Shown here one piece after another: positions 1-8,728 of a stretch of 64,000 nucleotides of DNA. The notes under the pieces are model-generated. The model was not told the DNA's origin. It ran no database searches and saw only the letters and a list, made by a program, of their open reading frames with translations. Origin of the DNA: Pseudomonas izuensis (GTDB lineage: Bacteria > Pseudomonadota > Gammaproteobacteria > Pseudomonadales > Pseudomonadaceae); contig NZ_WTFT01000020.1 of NCBI RefSeq assembly GCF_009861505.1, positions 53,539-117,538 on the forward strand, given 5' to 3'. The translations under genes and the position numbers were made by a program. Every line of letters begins with the position of its first letter. The first letter of the stretch is position 1.

Positions 1-1
1 C

Positions 2-1075
2 AATCTGCTGGCGGTGCCCTGGATCAGCCTGCTGGTGCTGCCACCTGCCTTGCTCGGGACCCTGCTGCTGCCCGTGCCTTATGTGGGGGAAGGGCTGCTG
101 TGGCTCGCCGGCGGAATGCTCGACTGGCTTTTCAAGATGCTGACAGTGATGGCCGGGCAAATTCCCGCGTGGGTGCCCGTGGCGGTTCCCTGGTGGGCAT
201 GGAGCATGGGGGCACTTGGCGCGTTCCTGCTTTTGCTGCCCCAAGGCGTGCCGCTACGGCCCTTGGGTTGGCCTTTGCTGCTGGTGCTGGTTTTTTCGCC
301 CCGACCCACCCTGCCTGAAGGCATGGCCGAAATCTGGCAGCTGGATGTGGGGCAGGGGCTGGCCATCCTGGTGCGCACTCGCCATCACGCGCTGCTCTAT
401 GACGCCGGGCCGCGTGTTGGTGATAACGATCTCGGTGAGCGTGTGGTACTGCCGACGTTGCGCAAACTGGGCGTGGATGGTCTTGACCTGATGCTGATCA
501 GTCACGCCCACGCCGATCATGCTGGCGGCGCGCGGGCGGTCGCCAAGGGACTGCCGGTGAAGCGTGTCATCAGTGGCGAACCCGGGGAGCTGCCGACGGA
601 ACTGCAAGCCGGGGACTGCGAGTCCAGCCGGCAATGGACGTGGGACGGTGTGAACTTTGAACTCTGGCGATGGGCGGATGCCCGGGAAAGCAATCCAAAA
701 TCCTGTGTGCTGCAGATTGAAGCCAATGGCGAGCGATTGCTGCTGACCGGCGACATCGACACGGCGGCCGAACGAGCGCTGCTCGACAGTCCGTTGGCCG
801 TGGCCACCGACTGGTTGCAATCGCCGCACCACGGCAGCCGCAGTTCGTCTTCAGCGGCGTTGCTCGCCACGTTGCAACCCAAGGCAGTGCTGATCTCCCG
901 TGGCCAGGGCAATTCCTTCGGCCATCCCCATCCCACCGTTATTGCACGCTATCGGGCCCGGGGCATGGCGATCCATGACAGCGCCGAACAGGGCGCCATC
1001 CGTCTGCAACTGGGGCACTTCAAACCGCCGTGGTCAATGCGTCAAGAACCGCGTTTCTGGCGCTCCGCGAAATGA
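2..1075 (+). CDS. comEC: ComEC/Rec2-family DNA internalisation protein, C-terminal part
   Basis: The 5' end lies outside the window: the frame is open from base 2 and reads NLLAVPWIS before the first possible start, a typical internal ComEC stretch at the edge of its membrane domain. Two or three hydrophobic segments follow (about residues 10-100). After them comes a metallo-beta-lactamase-like domain with LDVGQG near residue 115, the metal-binding HAHADHAGG near 168, and a late HHGS motif. ComEC is the inner-membrane channel for single-stranded DNA in natural transformation. It sits just upstream of exbB. The family call is secure from the LDVGQG and HxHxDH pair; whether the protein works in DNA uptake in this organism cannot be told. 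Confidence 0.9.
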   Translation, partial: NLLAVPWISLLVLPPALLGTLLLPVPYVGEGLLWLAGGMLDWLFKMLTVMAGQIPAWVPVAVPWWAWSMGALGAFLLLLPQGVPLRPLGWPLLLVLVFSPRPTLPEGMAEIWQLDVGQGLAILVRTRHHALLYDAGPRVGDNDLGERVVLPTLRKLGVDGLDLMLISHAHADHAGGARAVAKGLPVKRVISGEPGELPTELQAGDCESSRQWTWDGVNFELWRWADARESNPKSCVLQIEANGERLLLTGDIDTAAERALLDSPLAVATDWLQSPHHGSRSSSSAALLATLQPKAVLISRGQGNSFGHPHPTVIARYRARGMAIHDSAEQGAIRLQLGHFKPPWSMRQEPRFWRSAK

Positions 1076-1173
1076 CCGCAGGTCATGAAAGCCCGACCGG
1101 ATGCGACATCACGGTCTTCGGTGCGTCCAACCCCTATGTTAGAGTGGCGCACTTTTTCGAGGGGACTGTCACT

Positions 1174-1809
1174 GTGTGGGAATTGGTCAAATCCGGCGGC
1201 TGGATGATGCTGCCGATCATCCTGAGTTCCATCGCGGCAATGGCGATCGTTGCCGAGCGTCTCTGGACCCTGCGGGCCAGCCGCGTGACCCCGGAACACT
1301 TGCTGGGTCAGGTCTGGGTGTGGATCAAGGACAAAAAACTCAATAAGGAAAAACTCAAGGAACTGCGCGCCAACTCCCCGCTGGGCGAGATCCTGGCGGC
1401 GGGCCTGGCCAACTCCAGACATGGTCGCGAGATCATGAAGGAATGCATCGAAGAGGCCGCCGCCCGGGTGATCCACGAGCTGGAGCGCTATATCAACGCG
1501 CTGGGCACCATCGCCGCCATGGCGCCGTTGCTGGGTCTGCTGGGCACCGTGTTGGGCATGATCGATATCTTCAGTTCGTTCATGGGCACAGGTATGACGA
1601 CCAACGCCGCCGTATTGGCCGGCGGCATTTCCAAGGCCTTGATTACCACGGCTTCTGGCCTGATCGTGGGTATCCCGTCGGTGTTCTTTCACCGGTTTCT
1701 GCAACGACGCATCGATGAACTCGTCGTGGGCATGGAACAGGAAGCCATCAAGCTGGTTGAAGTGGTGCAGGGCGATCGTGACGTTGATCTGGCTGAGGGC
1801 AAAGCGTGA
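1174..1809 (+). CDS. exbB: ExbB/TolQ/MotA-family proton channel subunit
   Basis: A 211-residue inner-membrane protein beginning MWELVKSGGW. I chose the GTG at 1174 because a GAGGGG sequence precedes it and it gives the normal family N-terminus; the frame is open further upstream without a sensible signal. There are three membrane segments: an N-terminal one (about 10-30) and a C-terminal pair around MAPLLGLLGTVLGM and ISKALITTASGLIVGIPSV, the conserved ExbB/TolQ core. With the ExbD partner next to it, it should form a proton-driven motor that energises a TonB-like protein or envelope maintenance. No tonB or tolA is adjacent, so the partner is unknown. Its stop overlaps the exbD GTG start by 4 bases, indicating translational coupling. 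Confidence 0.92.
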   Translation: MWELVKSGGWMMLPIILSSIAAMAIVAERLWTLRASRVTPEHLLGQVWVWIKDKKLNKEKLKELRANSPLGEILAAGLANSRHGREIMKECIEEAAARVIHELERYINALGTIAAMAPLLGLLGTVLGMIDIFSSFMGTGMTTNAAVLAGGISKALITTASGLIVGIPSVFFHRFLQRRIDELVVGMEQEAIKLVEVVQGDRDVDLAEGKA

Positions 1810-2234
1810 AATTCCGCCGCAAGCAACGGGAGAACGTGGACATCAACCTCGTATCATTGATCGACGTGGTGTTTGTCCTGCTGCTGTTTTTCGTGGTGAC
1901 CACTACGTTCACCCGTGAAACCCAGTTGCGTGTCGATCTGCCGGAAGCGGTCAGCGGCTCACCTGCCGAGGATCAGTCCAAACAGCTGGATATCGCCATC
2001 AGCGCTGACGGCGTGTTCTCGGTGAATAATCAGATTTTGCCCAAAAGTGATTTGGCGACCCTGATGGACGCGCTGCAGAAAGAGTCCAATGGCGACACCA
2101 GTCGACCGCTGTCCATCAGTGCCGACGGCAAATCCCAGCATCAGTCCGTGATTACTGCCATGGACGCCGCCGGCAAGCTTGGTTTCAGCCACTTGCGCAT
2201 GACCACAGTCGAGGCGGCGCCGCCCGCGCCCTGA
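1806..2234 (+). CDS. exbD: ExbD/TolR-family biopolymer transport protein
   Basis: A 142-residue protein with a short basic cytoplasmic N-terminus (MKFRRKQRENVDINLVSLID), one membrane helix (VVFVLLLFFVVTTTF) and a periplasmic domain, the standard ExbD/TolR layout. The aspartate in LVSLIDVVF is the conserved proton-path residue of the family. The GTG start at 1806 overlaps the exbB stop and the stop overlaps the lpxK start, so all three should be made in step. It acts with ExbB as the stator of a proton-driven motor. In the P. aeruginosa gene order I recall, this exbB-exbD pair also precedes lpxK, so the linkage is old. Confidence 0.92.
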   Translation: MKFRRKQRENVDINLVSLIDVVFVLLLFFVVTTTFTRETQLRVDLPEAVSGSPAEDQSKQLDIAISADGVFSVNNQILPKSDLATLMDALQKESNGDTSRPLSISADGKSQHQSVITAMDAAGKLGFSHLRMTTVEAAPPAP

Positions 2235-3244
2235 TGGCCATGTCCGAACGCCTGCTCGCCGCGTGGTACCGGGGGCATCCGGCCCTGAAGCTGCTGCAGC
2301 CACTGGAATGGCTGTATCGACGCGTGGTCAACAACAAGCGCAAGCGCTTCCTGGCGGGCGAGGGTGAAATCTATCAGCCGCCGGTGCCGCTGATCGTGGT
2401 CGGAAACATCACGGTCGGCGGTACCGGCAAGACACCGCTGATCCTGTGGATGATCCAGCATTGCCAGCGTAGCGGCTTGCGGGTCGGCGTGGTCAGCCGC
2501 GGTTATGGTGCAAAACCGCCGCAATTGCCGTGGCGGGTCGAGGCGGATCAAAGCGCAGGCGTTGCCGGCGACGAACCGCTGTTGATCGTCCAGCGCACCG
2601 GCGTACCGTTGATGATCGACCCGGACCGCAGCCGCGCCGTCCAAGCCTTGCTGGCAAGCGAGCCGCTGGACCTCATCCTGTCCGATGATGGCATGCAGCA
2701 TTACCGACTGGCCCGGGATCTGGAACTGGTGCTGATCGACGCTGCCCGTGGCCTGGGTAACCAGCGCTGCCTGCCGGCCGGACCGTTGCGTGAACCGGTC
2801 GAGCGCCTGCAAAGTGTCGATGCGGTGCTTTATAACGGCGCCACGGCTGACCGTAGCGACGGTTTTGCCTTCCAGTTGCAACCGACGGCACTCATCAATC
2901 TGCGCAGCGGCGAACGACGTTCCCTCGAACACTTTCCCGCAGGCCAGGCGATGCACGCCGTGGCCGGGATCGGCAACCCCCGGCGTTTCTTCAAGACCCT
3001 CGAAACGCTACACTGGAAGCCAATCGCGCATGCATTCGCCGACCACGCCGAATACAGCGTGCAGGCCTTGAATTTCACCCCGTCATTGCCGTTGGTGATG
3101 ACCGAAAAGGACGCAGTGAAGTGCCGTGCTTTCGCCGCCGCCGATTGGTGGTACCTGGCGGTGGATGCTGTGCCGTCACCGGCTTTCGAGGCCTGGTTCG
3201 ATACACAGTTGATGCGCCTGTTGCCGGCGCGTCTGTTGCCTTAA
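2234..3244 (+). CDS. lpxK: Tetraacyldisaccharide 4'-kinase LpxK
   Basis: 336 residues, the usual LpxK length. The protein has an N-terminal membrane-associating region followed by the P-loop GGTGKTPL near residue 63. LpxK transfers the gamma-phosphate of ATP to the 4' position of the lipid A disaccharide at the inner face of the cytoplasmic membrane. Other family features visible are SRGYGAK after the P-loop, DDGMQH near residue 155 and the late TEKDAVKC motif. The ATG at 2234 overlaps the exbD stop; a second ATG two codons on (2240) is an alternative. Its place beside kdsB joins two steps of LPS core/lipid A assembly in one operon. Confidence 0.97.
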   Translation: MAMSERLLAAWYRGHPALKLLQPLEWLYRRVVNNKRKRFLAGEGEIYQPPVPLIVVGNITVGGTGKTPLILWMIQHCQRSGLRVGVVSRGYGAKPPQLPWRVEADQSAGVAGDEPLLIVQRTGVPLMIDPDRSRAVQALLASEPLDLILSDDGMQHYRLARDLELVLIDAARGLGNQRCLPAGPLREPVERLQSVDAVLYNGATADRSDGFAFQLQPTALINLRSGERRSLEHFPAGQAMHAVAGIGNPRRFFKTLETLHWKPIAHAFADHAEYSVQALNFTPSLPLVMTEKDAVKCRAFAAADWWYLAVDAVPSPAFEAWFDTQLMRLLPARLLP

Positions 3245-3269
3245 ATCCGTTTTTATCCAGGGAATGTTC

Positions 3270-3455
3270 ATGGACACCAAATTGCTCGACATCCTCGCTT
3301 GCCCGGTCTGCAAAGGCCCGCTCAAGCTCAGCGCCGACAAGACCGAGCTGATCAGCAAGGGCGCCGGCCTGGCGTACCCGATTCGCGACGGTATCCCGGT
3401 AATGCTCGAAACCGAAGCCCGCACCCTGACCACCGACGAGCGCCTGGATAAATGA
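3270..3455 (+). CDS. Trm112/YcaR-family small zinc-ribbon-like protein
   Basis: 61 residues starting MDTKLLDILACPVCKGPL. The start at 3270 follows CAGGGAATGTTC; an ATG two codons earlier (3264) is possible but lies too close to that sequence. The family (UPF0434, YcaR in E. coli) is normally found between lpxK and kdsB, as here. Only the CPVC pair of cysteines is present, so a full zinc site is not obvious. Trm112-like folds act as small activator or partner proteins; the bacterial role is not established. The stop overlaps the kdsB start by 4 bases. Confidence 0.93.
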   Translation: MDTKLLDILACPVCKGPLKLSADKTELISKGAGLAYPIRDGIPVMLETEARTLTTDERLDK

Positions 3456-4216
3456 CCAAAGCCTTTACCGTTGTCATTCCTGCACGCTACGCCTCCACCC
3501 GTTTGCCGGGCAAACCGTTGCTGCTGATTGCCGGCAAGCCGATGATTCAGCACGTCTGGGAGCAGGCGAGCAGAAGCAGCGCCCAGCGCGTAGTAGTTGC
3601 GACTGACGATGCGCGCATCCTCGAGGCCTGCATCGGGTTTGGCGCTGAAGTCGTGATGACCCGCGAGGATCACAACTCCGGCACCGATCGCCTGGCGGAA
3701 GTCGCGGCGAAACTGGGCCTGGCACCTGACGCCATCATCGTTAACGTCCAGGGTGACGAACCGTTGATCCCGCCGAGCGTGATCGATCAGGTCGCCGCCA
3801 ACCTGGCGACCCATACCGAAACGCGCATGGCCACCCTGGCCGAGCCGATCGAAGACGTGGAAACCCTGTTCAATCCCAACGTGGTCAAGGTCGTCAGCGA
3901 CCTCAATGGCCTGGCACTGACTTTCAGTCGCGCTACATTGCCATGGGCACGGGATGCCTTTGCCCAGAGTCGCGACCAGTTGCCGGAAGGCGTGCCGTAT
4001 CGTCGCCACATCGGCATTTATGCCTACCGCGCCGGTTTCCTGCATGACTTCGTCAGTTGGGGCCCGTGCTGGCTGGAAAACACTGAATGCCTGGAGCAAC
4101 TACGGGCTCTCTGGCACGGCGTACGGATTCATGTCGCCGACGCGCTGATCGCGCCGCCGGCCGGTGTCGATACCGTTGAAGACCTTGAGCGCGTTCGTCG
4201 CCTGCTGGAGGCCTGA
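3452..4216 (+). CDS. kdsB: 3-deoxy-manno-octulosonate cytidylyltransferase (CMP-KDO synthetase)
   Basis: 254 residues, full length for KdsB. The N-terminal nucleotide-binding signature VIPARYASTRLPGKPL is intact, followed by VVATDD, the GTDRLAE segment and VQGDEPLI. The enzyme activates KDO with CTP to give CMP-KDO, the donor for the inner core of LPS, in the cytoplasm. The ATG overlaps the preceding stop and the TGA overlaps the ATG of the phosphatase gene. The start is well supported because the signature begins at residue 6. Confidence 0.97.
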   Translation: MTKAFTVVIPARYASTRLPGKPLLLIAGKPMIQHVWEQASRSSAQRVVVATDDARILEACIGFGAEVVMTREDHNSGTDRLAEVAAKLGLAPDAIIVNVQGDEPLIPPSVIDQVAANLATHTETRMATLAEPIEDVETLFNPNVVKVVSDLNGLALTFSRATLPWARDAFAQSRDQLPEGVPYRRHIGIYAYRAGFLHDFVSWGPCWLENTECLEQLRALWHGVRIHVADALIAPPAGVDTVEDLERVRRLLEA

Positions 4217-4680
4217 TGCGGGTTCTGTTTGTCTGCTTGGGCAACATCTGCCGGTCACCCACCGCCGAGGGCGTGCTGCGGCACAAACTTCGTGAGGCGG
4301 GCCTGGCCGATCAAGTCGAAGTCGCCTCCGCCGGTACCGGTGACTGGCACGTCGGCAAGGCGCCGGACAAGCGCAGCCAGGCTGCAGCGAAGCTGCGTGG
4401 CTACGACCTGTCGACCCAGCGCGCCCAGCAAGTGACTCGTGCCGATTTCGCCACTTATGACCTGATTTTGGCGATGGACAACAGCAACCTTCGCAACCTC
4501 AAGGCTTTGCAGCCGGACAAAGGCAAGGCCGAGCTGGACTTGTTCCTGCGCCGTTATCAGTCAGATGTCGATGAGGTGCCGGACCCGTACTACGACGGCG
4601 ACCAGGGTTTCGAGCAGGTGCTGGACCTGATCGAGCGTGCGAGCGATTTGCTGGTGATCGAATTGAAGGGACGGTTATGA
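4216..4680 (+). CDS. Low-molecular-weight protein-tyrosine phosphatase
   Basis: 154 residues with the catalytic loop VCLGNICRSPTAEG (Cys at residue 7, CX5R) at the extreme N-terminus and the general-acid segment DPYYDG near residue 119, both diagnostic of LMW-PTPs. It hydrolyses phosphotyrosine or related phosphate esters in the cytoplasm. Members of this family near envelope genes often counter bacterial tyrosine kinases that control polysaccharide synthesis, but no such kinase is in this window, so the substrate is unknown. Both ends overlap neighbours (kdsB and murB) by 1 and 4 bases. Confidence 0.95.
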   Translation: MRVLFVCLGNICRSPTAEGVLRHKLREAGLADQVEVASAGTGDWHVGKAPDKRSQAAAKLRGYDLSTQRAQQVTRADFATYDLILAMDNSNLRNLKALQPDKGKAELDLFLRRYQSDVDEVPDPYYDGDQGFEQVLDLIERASDLLVIELKGRL

Positions 4681-5696
4681 GTCTGCAGGTGCGCTCACAG
4701 GTTTCGCTCAAGCCGTACAACAGTTTCGGCGTGGACGTTCAGGCCCGCCTGTTTGCCGAGGCCCATAGCGATGCCGACGTGCGTGAGGCCTTGGCCTATG
4801 CACAAGCGCATGACGTGCCGCTATTGGTGATTGGCGGTGGCAGCAACTTGCTGTTGACGGCCGATATCCAGTCACTGGTGCTGCGCATGGCCACACGCGG
4901 GATTCGCGTGGTGAGCGACGACGGCAACAAAGTGGTGATTGAAGCGGAGGCCGGCGAGCCATGGCACCCGTTCGTGCAACACACCCTGGTGCAGGGGTTG
5001 TCAGGCCTGGAAAATCTCAGCCTGATCCCTGGCACCGTCGGTGCGGCGCCGATGCAGAACATCGGTGCCTACGGGGTCGAGATCAAGGACGTGTTCGCCG
5101 GCCTGACCGCCCTCGATCGCCAGAGTGGCGAGTTGCGCGAGTTCACCCTGGAAGAATGCAACTTCGCTTACCGTGACAGCCTGTTCAAACAGGAACCGGG
5201 ACGCTGGTTGATCCTGCGCGTGCGTTTCATTCTCGACCGCACCGCGCACCTGCATCTGGAATACGGCCCGGTGCGTCAACGCCTGACCGAGCAAGGCATC
5301 GAGCATCCGACGGCCAGTGATGTCAGCCAGGCCATTTGCAGCATTCGCAACGAAAAACTTCCGGACCCGGCGGTACTGGGCAACGCCGGCAGTTTCTTCA
5401 AGAATCCCTTGGTGTCGGCGGCGCTGGTTGCACAGCTCAAAGGCGAATACCCGGATCTGGTGGCCTACCCGCAACCCGACGGACAGATGAAACTGGCCGC
5501 CGGATGGCTGATCGAACGGGCAGGGTGGAAAGGTTTTCGCGAAGCCGATGCCGGCGTGCATAAAATGCAGGCGCTGGTATTGGTTAACTACGGCGATGCC
5601 ACCGGCCTGCAACTGCTGAACCTGGCGCAGCGCATCCAGAAAGACATTTCCGAGCGTTTCCATGTCGACCTGGAAATGGAGCCGAACCGGTATTGA
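4677..5696 (+). CDS. murB: UDP-N-acetylenolpyruvoylglucosamine reductase MurB
   Basis: 339 residues, the long type I MurB. FAD-binding motifs are present: NSFGVDVQA at the N-terminus, GGGSNLL near residue 53, and GTVGAAPMQNIGAYGVE near 117. The proton-donor serine lies in GNAGSFFKNP near residue 240, and the C-terminal end contains the NYG and EMEPNRY segments. The enzyme reduces UDP-GlcNAc-enolpyruvate to UDP-MurNAc with NADPH, the second committed step of peptidoglycan synthesis. It is the last gene of the comEC-to-murB run; a strong intrinsic terminator begins 25 bases after the stop. Confidence 0.98.
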   Translation: MSLQVRSQVSLKPYNSFGVDVQARLFAEAHSDADVREALAYAQAHDVPLLVIGGGSNLLLTADIQSLVLRMATRGIRVVSDDGNKVVIEAEAGEPWHPFVQHTLVQGLSGLENLSLIPGTVGAAPMQNIGAYGVEIKDVFAGLTALDRQSGELREFTLEECNFAYRDSLFKQEPGRWLILRVRFILDRTAHLHLEYGPVRQRLTEQGIEHPTASDVSQAICSIRNEKLPDPAVLGNAGSFFKNPLVSAALVAQLKGEYPDLVAYPQPDGQMKLAAGWLIERAGWKGFREADAGVHKMQALVLVNYGDATGLQLLNLAQRIQKDISERFHVDLEMEPNRY

Positions 5697-5720
5697 AGCT
5701 AAGCTTTTAAGGTTCAATCC

Positions 5721-5756
5721 AAAGCCCTGCACTGATGAACAGTGCAGGGCTTTTTT
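5721..5756 (+). terminator. Intrinsic terminator after murB
   Basis: A 14-bp perfect stem (AAAGCCCTGCACTG paired with CAGTGCAGGGCTTT) with a 5-base loop, running into six Ts. It closes the envelope operon. Confidence 0.93.
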
Positions 5757-5939
5757 GTTAATGCTGCGTTAACTTAGCGAGCTAACGATGCAAGGCATTT
5801 CCTCATCAAAGGCCCGGTGCAGACGGTTTCGTCGGCATAAGAGAGCCCCTTTAGCCTGAGCCGATCTGCGTGATGCCAACCGCCGATTTTCGGCGGCAGA
5901 TTGCTCGACCCCATAACCCAATACTATGCGGGCGTGCCC

Positions 5940-6410
5940 ATGATTACCCTGAAGCTCAATGGTCAAGACCATCAACTCGACGTCACCGAGGACATGCCGC
6001 TACTTTGGGCGATCCGGGACGTCGCCGGCTACAACGGCACCAAGTTCGGCTGCGGCATGGGCCTGTGCGGTGCCTGCACTATTCACATCGAAGGCGCCCC
6101 GGCGCGTAGTTGCATCACGCCGATCGGTTCCGTTGTCGGGCAGAACATCACCACCATCGACAACCTGCACGCCGACCCGGTCGGCAAAGTCGTGCAGCAA
6201 GCCTGGCTCGATACCGCCGTAGCCCAGTGCGGTTACTGCCAGGGTGGGCAAATCATGTCCGCCACCGCATTGCTCAAGACCAATCCGAACCCAAGCGACG
6301 AACAGATCGAGGAGGCAATGATCGGCAACATCTGCCGTTGCGGTACCTACAACCGCATCAAGATCGCCATCCGCCAGGCCTCCACCCACCTGAAGGAGGC
6401 CAAGGCATGA
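5940..6410 (+). CDS. (2Fe-2S) subunit of a molybdenum hydroxylase (isoquinoline 1-oxidoreductase alpha type)
   Basis: 156 residues from the ATG at 5940. It holds a plant-type ferredoxin cluster near the N-terminus (cysteines in CGMGLCGAC and a later C in ARSC) and the second, all-helical 2Fe-2S site (CGYCQGG and NICRCGTY), the standard two-cluster small subunit of xanthine-oxidase-family enzymes. It passes electrons from the molybdenum site in the large subunit. No FAD subunit is encoded here, so the electron acceptor must be something else, as in isoquinoline 1-oxidoreductase and aldehyde dehydrogenases of this class. Its stop overlaps the start of the large subunit. It has no export signal of its own. 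Confidence 0.93.
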   Translation: MITLKLNGQDHQLDVTEDMPLLWAIRDVAGYNGTKFGCGMGLCGACTIHIEGAPARSCITPIGSVVGQNITTIDNLHADPVGKVVQQAWLDTAVAQCGYCQGGQIMSATALLKTNPNPSDEQIEEAMIGNICRCGTYNRIKIAIRQASTHLKEAKA

Positions 6411-8728
6411 GCCGGTTACCGAATGATTTTGCCCTGAGCAACCTCAGCCGTCGTGGTTTCCTGAAAGGTGTGGGCGCGACCGGTGCCCTGGTAGTCGCCG
6501 CGAGCTGGGGCTGGCAAGACGTTTTTGCCGAAGAAAAAGAGAAGAAATTCGGTGCCGATGGCATGCCCAACGGTTGGGTCGATGACCCCAAGGTGTACGT
6601 CAGCATCGCCACTGATGGCACGGTGACTGTGGTTTGCAACCGATCGGAAATGGGCCAGGGGGTACGCACCAGCCTGACCATGGTCGTCGCCGATGAGCTG
6701 GAAGCCGATTGGGCTCGGGTCAAAGTGCGGCAGGCGCCGGGCGACGAAGCCCGCTTCGGCAACCAGGACACCGACGGTTCGCGCAGCATGCGCCACTGGT
6801 ATGAGCCGATGCGCCGTTGTGGTGCCGCCGCGCGGACCATGCTGGAACAGGCCGCTGCCGACCAGTGGCAAGTACCAGTCGACGAATGCCACGCGCAACT
6901 GCATAAAGTCGTTCACAAACCTTCCGGTCGTGAACTGGAGTATGGCGCCCTGGCCGCCGCTGCCAGCGCCCTGGCCGTGCCGGCGCGTGACAGTCTGCGG
7001 CTCAAGCAGCCATCGGAATTCCGCTACATCGGCAAGGAAGGCAACAAGGCCATCGACGGTGATGACATCGTCAACGGTCGCGCCGTGTATGGGGCCGACG
7101 TGCATTTCGACGGCATGCTGTTCGCCACCATTGCCCGGCCAGCGGTATATGGCGGCAAGGTCAAGAGTTTCGATGCTTCGGCGGCGATGAAAGTCCCCGG
7201 CGTGGTCAAGGTCGTGCAGATCGAGAGCCGTCCGCTGCCGTCGGAGTTTCAGCCGCTGGGCGGCGTCGCCGTGGTGGCCAACAATACCTGGGCGGCGATC
7301 AAGGGCCGCGAGGCACTGAAAATCGAATGGGATGACGGTGCCAACGCCAGTTACGATTCGATCGCCTACCGCAAGGAGCTGGAAGCAGCGTCCCTCAAAC
7401 CGGGCAAAGTCGTGCGCAATACCGGCAACATCGACGAAGCCATGGGCAGCGCCGACAGCACGCTGGAAGCGTCTTACTACCTGCCGCATTTGTCTCAGTC
7501 GCCGATGGAGCCGATGGTCGCCATCGCCCGGTTCAAGGATGGCACGTGCGAAGCCTGGGGCCCGAGCCAGGCACCACAAGTCACCCGCGAACGGATCGGC
7601 GAGCGCCTGGGCCTGCCATTCGACAACGTCACCTTCAATGTCACCTTGCTCGGCGGCGGTTTCGGTCGCAAGTCAAAGCCTGACTTCATCATTGAAGCGG
7701 CCATCCTGGCCAAGGAGTTCCCCGGAAAAGCGGTTCGCGTGCAATGGACCCGTGAAGACGATATCCATTGTTCGTATTTCCATACCGTATCCGCCGAATA
7801 CCTCAAAGCCAGCCTGAACAAGGATGGCCTGCCGTCCGGCTGGTTGCACCGTACGGTGGCACCGAGCATCACCGCGTTGTTTGCGCCGGGCATGAACCAC
7901 GAGGCGGCGTTCGAGCTGGGCATGGGCTTCACCAACATGGCCTACGCCATTCCCAACATCCGCCTGGAAAACCCTGAAGCGGCCATCCATACCCGCGTGG
8001 GCTGGTACCGCTCGGTGTCGAACATCCCACATGGCTTCGCGATTCAAAGCTTCATCGACGAGTTGGCGCACAAGGCCAAGCAAGACCCGCTCAAGTACCA
8101 GATCAAGTTGCTCGGTCCGGACCGTCAGATCGATCCGCGTACCTTGAGTGAAGAGTGGAACTACGGCGAATCGCCCGAACGTTATCCAATCGACACCGCG
8201 CGGTTGCGCACAGTGCTGGAAACCGCCGCCAAAGCCGCCGGTTGGGGGCGTGAATTGCCGAAGGGGCGAGGCCTTGGCCTGGCGGTGCATTACAGCTTCG
8301 TGACCTACGTGGCGGCGGTGATCGAGGTCGAAGTCAAAGATGATGGCACATTGATCGTACACAAGGCCGACATCGCTGTGGATTGCGGGCCGCAGATCAA
8401 CCCCGAGCGGATCCGCGCACAGTTCGAGGGCGCCTGCGTCATGGGCCTGGGTAACGCGGTGCTGGGCGAGATCAGCTTCAAGGACGGCAAGGTCCAGCAG
8501 GACAACTTCCACATGTACGAGGTGGCGCGCATGTCTCTGGCGCCGAAGGAAGTCGCCGTGCATCTGGTCACGCCACCGGGCACGGTGCCCTTGGGGGGTG
8601 TCGGCGAGCCGGGTGTGCCGCCAATTGCCCCGGCGCTGTGTAATGCGATCTTTGCCGCCACCGGCAAACGCATTCGCGACCTGCCGGTCCGTTACCAGCT
8701 GCAGGGCTGGAACAAGGCTGGAGCCTGA
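6407..8728 (+). CDS. Molybdopterin-binding large subunit, Tat-exported (isoquinoline 1-oxidoreductase beta / aldehyde dehydrogenase type)
   Basis: 773 residues from the ATG at 6407, which overlaps the small-subunit stop. The N-terminus carries a twin-arginine signal (SRRGFLKGVGATGALVVAAS, residues about 13-32), so the assembled enzyme is probably exported with the small subunit carried along. The body is a xanthine-dehydrogenase-type Mo subunit: GGGFGRK near residue 419 binds cofactor, and GVGEPGVPP near the C-terminus has the catalytic glutamate. The substrate could be an N-heterocycle or an aldehyde; sequence alone does not decide. Downstream xdhC- and mocA-like genes fit an enzyme using the cytosine dinucleotide form of the cofactor. 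Confidence 0.9.
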   Translation: MSRLPNDFALSNLSRRGFLKGVGATGALVVAASWGWQDVFAEEKEKKFGADGMPNGWVDDPKVYVSIATDGTVTVVCNRSEMGQGVRTSLTMVVADELEADWARVKVRQAPGDEARFGNQDTDGSRSMRHWYEPMRRCGAAARTMLEQAAADQWQVPVDECHAQLHKVVHKPSGRELEYGALAAAASALAVPARDSLRLKQPSEFRYIGKEGNKAIDGDDIVNGRAVYGADVHFDGMLFATIARPAVYGGKVKSFDASAAMKVPGVVKVVQIESRPLPSEFQPLGGVAVVANNTWAAIKGREALKIEWDDGANASYDSIAYRKELEAASLKPGKVVRNTGNIDEAMGSADSTLEASYYLPHLSQSPMEPMVAIARFKDGTCEAWGPSQAPQVTRERIGERLGLPFDNVTFNVTLLGGGFGRKSKPDFIIEAAILAKEFPGKAVRVQWTREDDIHCSYFHTVSAEYLKASLNKDGLPSGWLHRTVAPSITALFAPGMNHEAAFELGMGFTNMAYAIPNIRLENPEAAIHTRVGWYRSVSNIPHGFAIQSFIDELAHKAKQDPLKYQIKLLGPDRQIDPRTLSEEWNYGESPERYPIDTARLRTVLETAAKAAGWGRELPKGRGLGLAVHYSFVTYVAAVIEVEVKDDGTLIVHKADIAVDCGPQINPERIRAQFEGACVMGLGNAVLGEISFKDGKVQQDNFHMYEVARMSLAPKEVAVHLVTPPGTVPLGGVGEPGVPPIAPALCNAIFAATGKRIRDLPVRYQLQGWNKAGA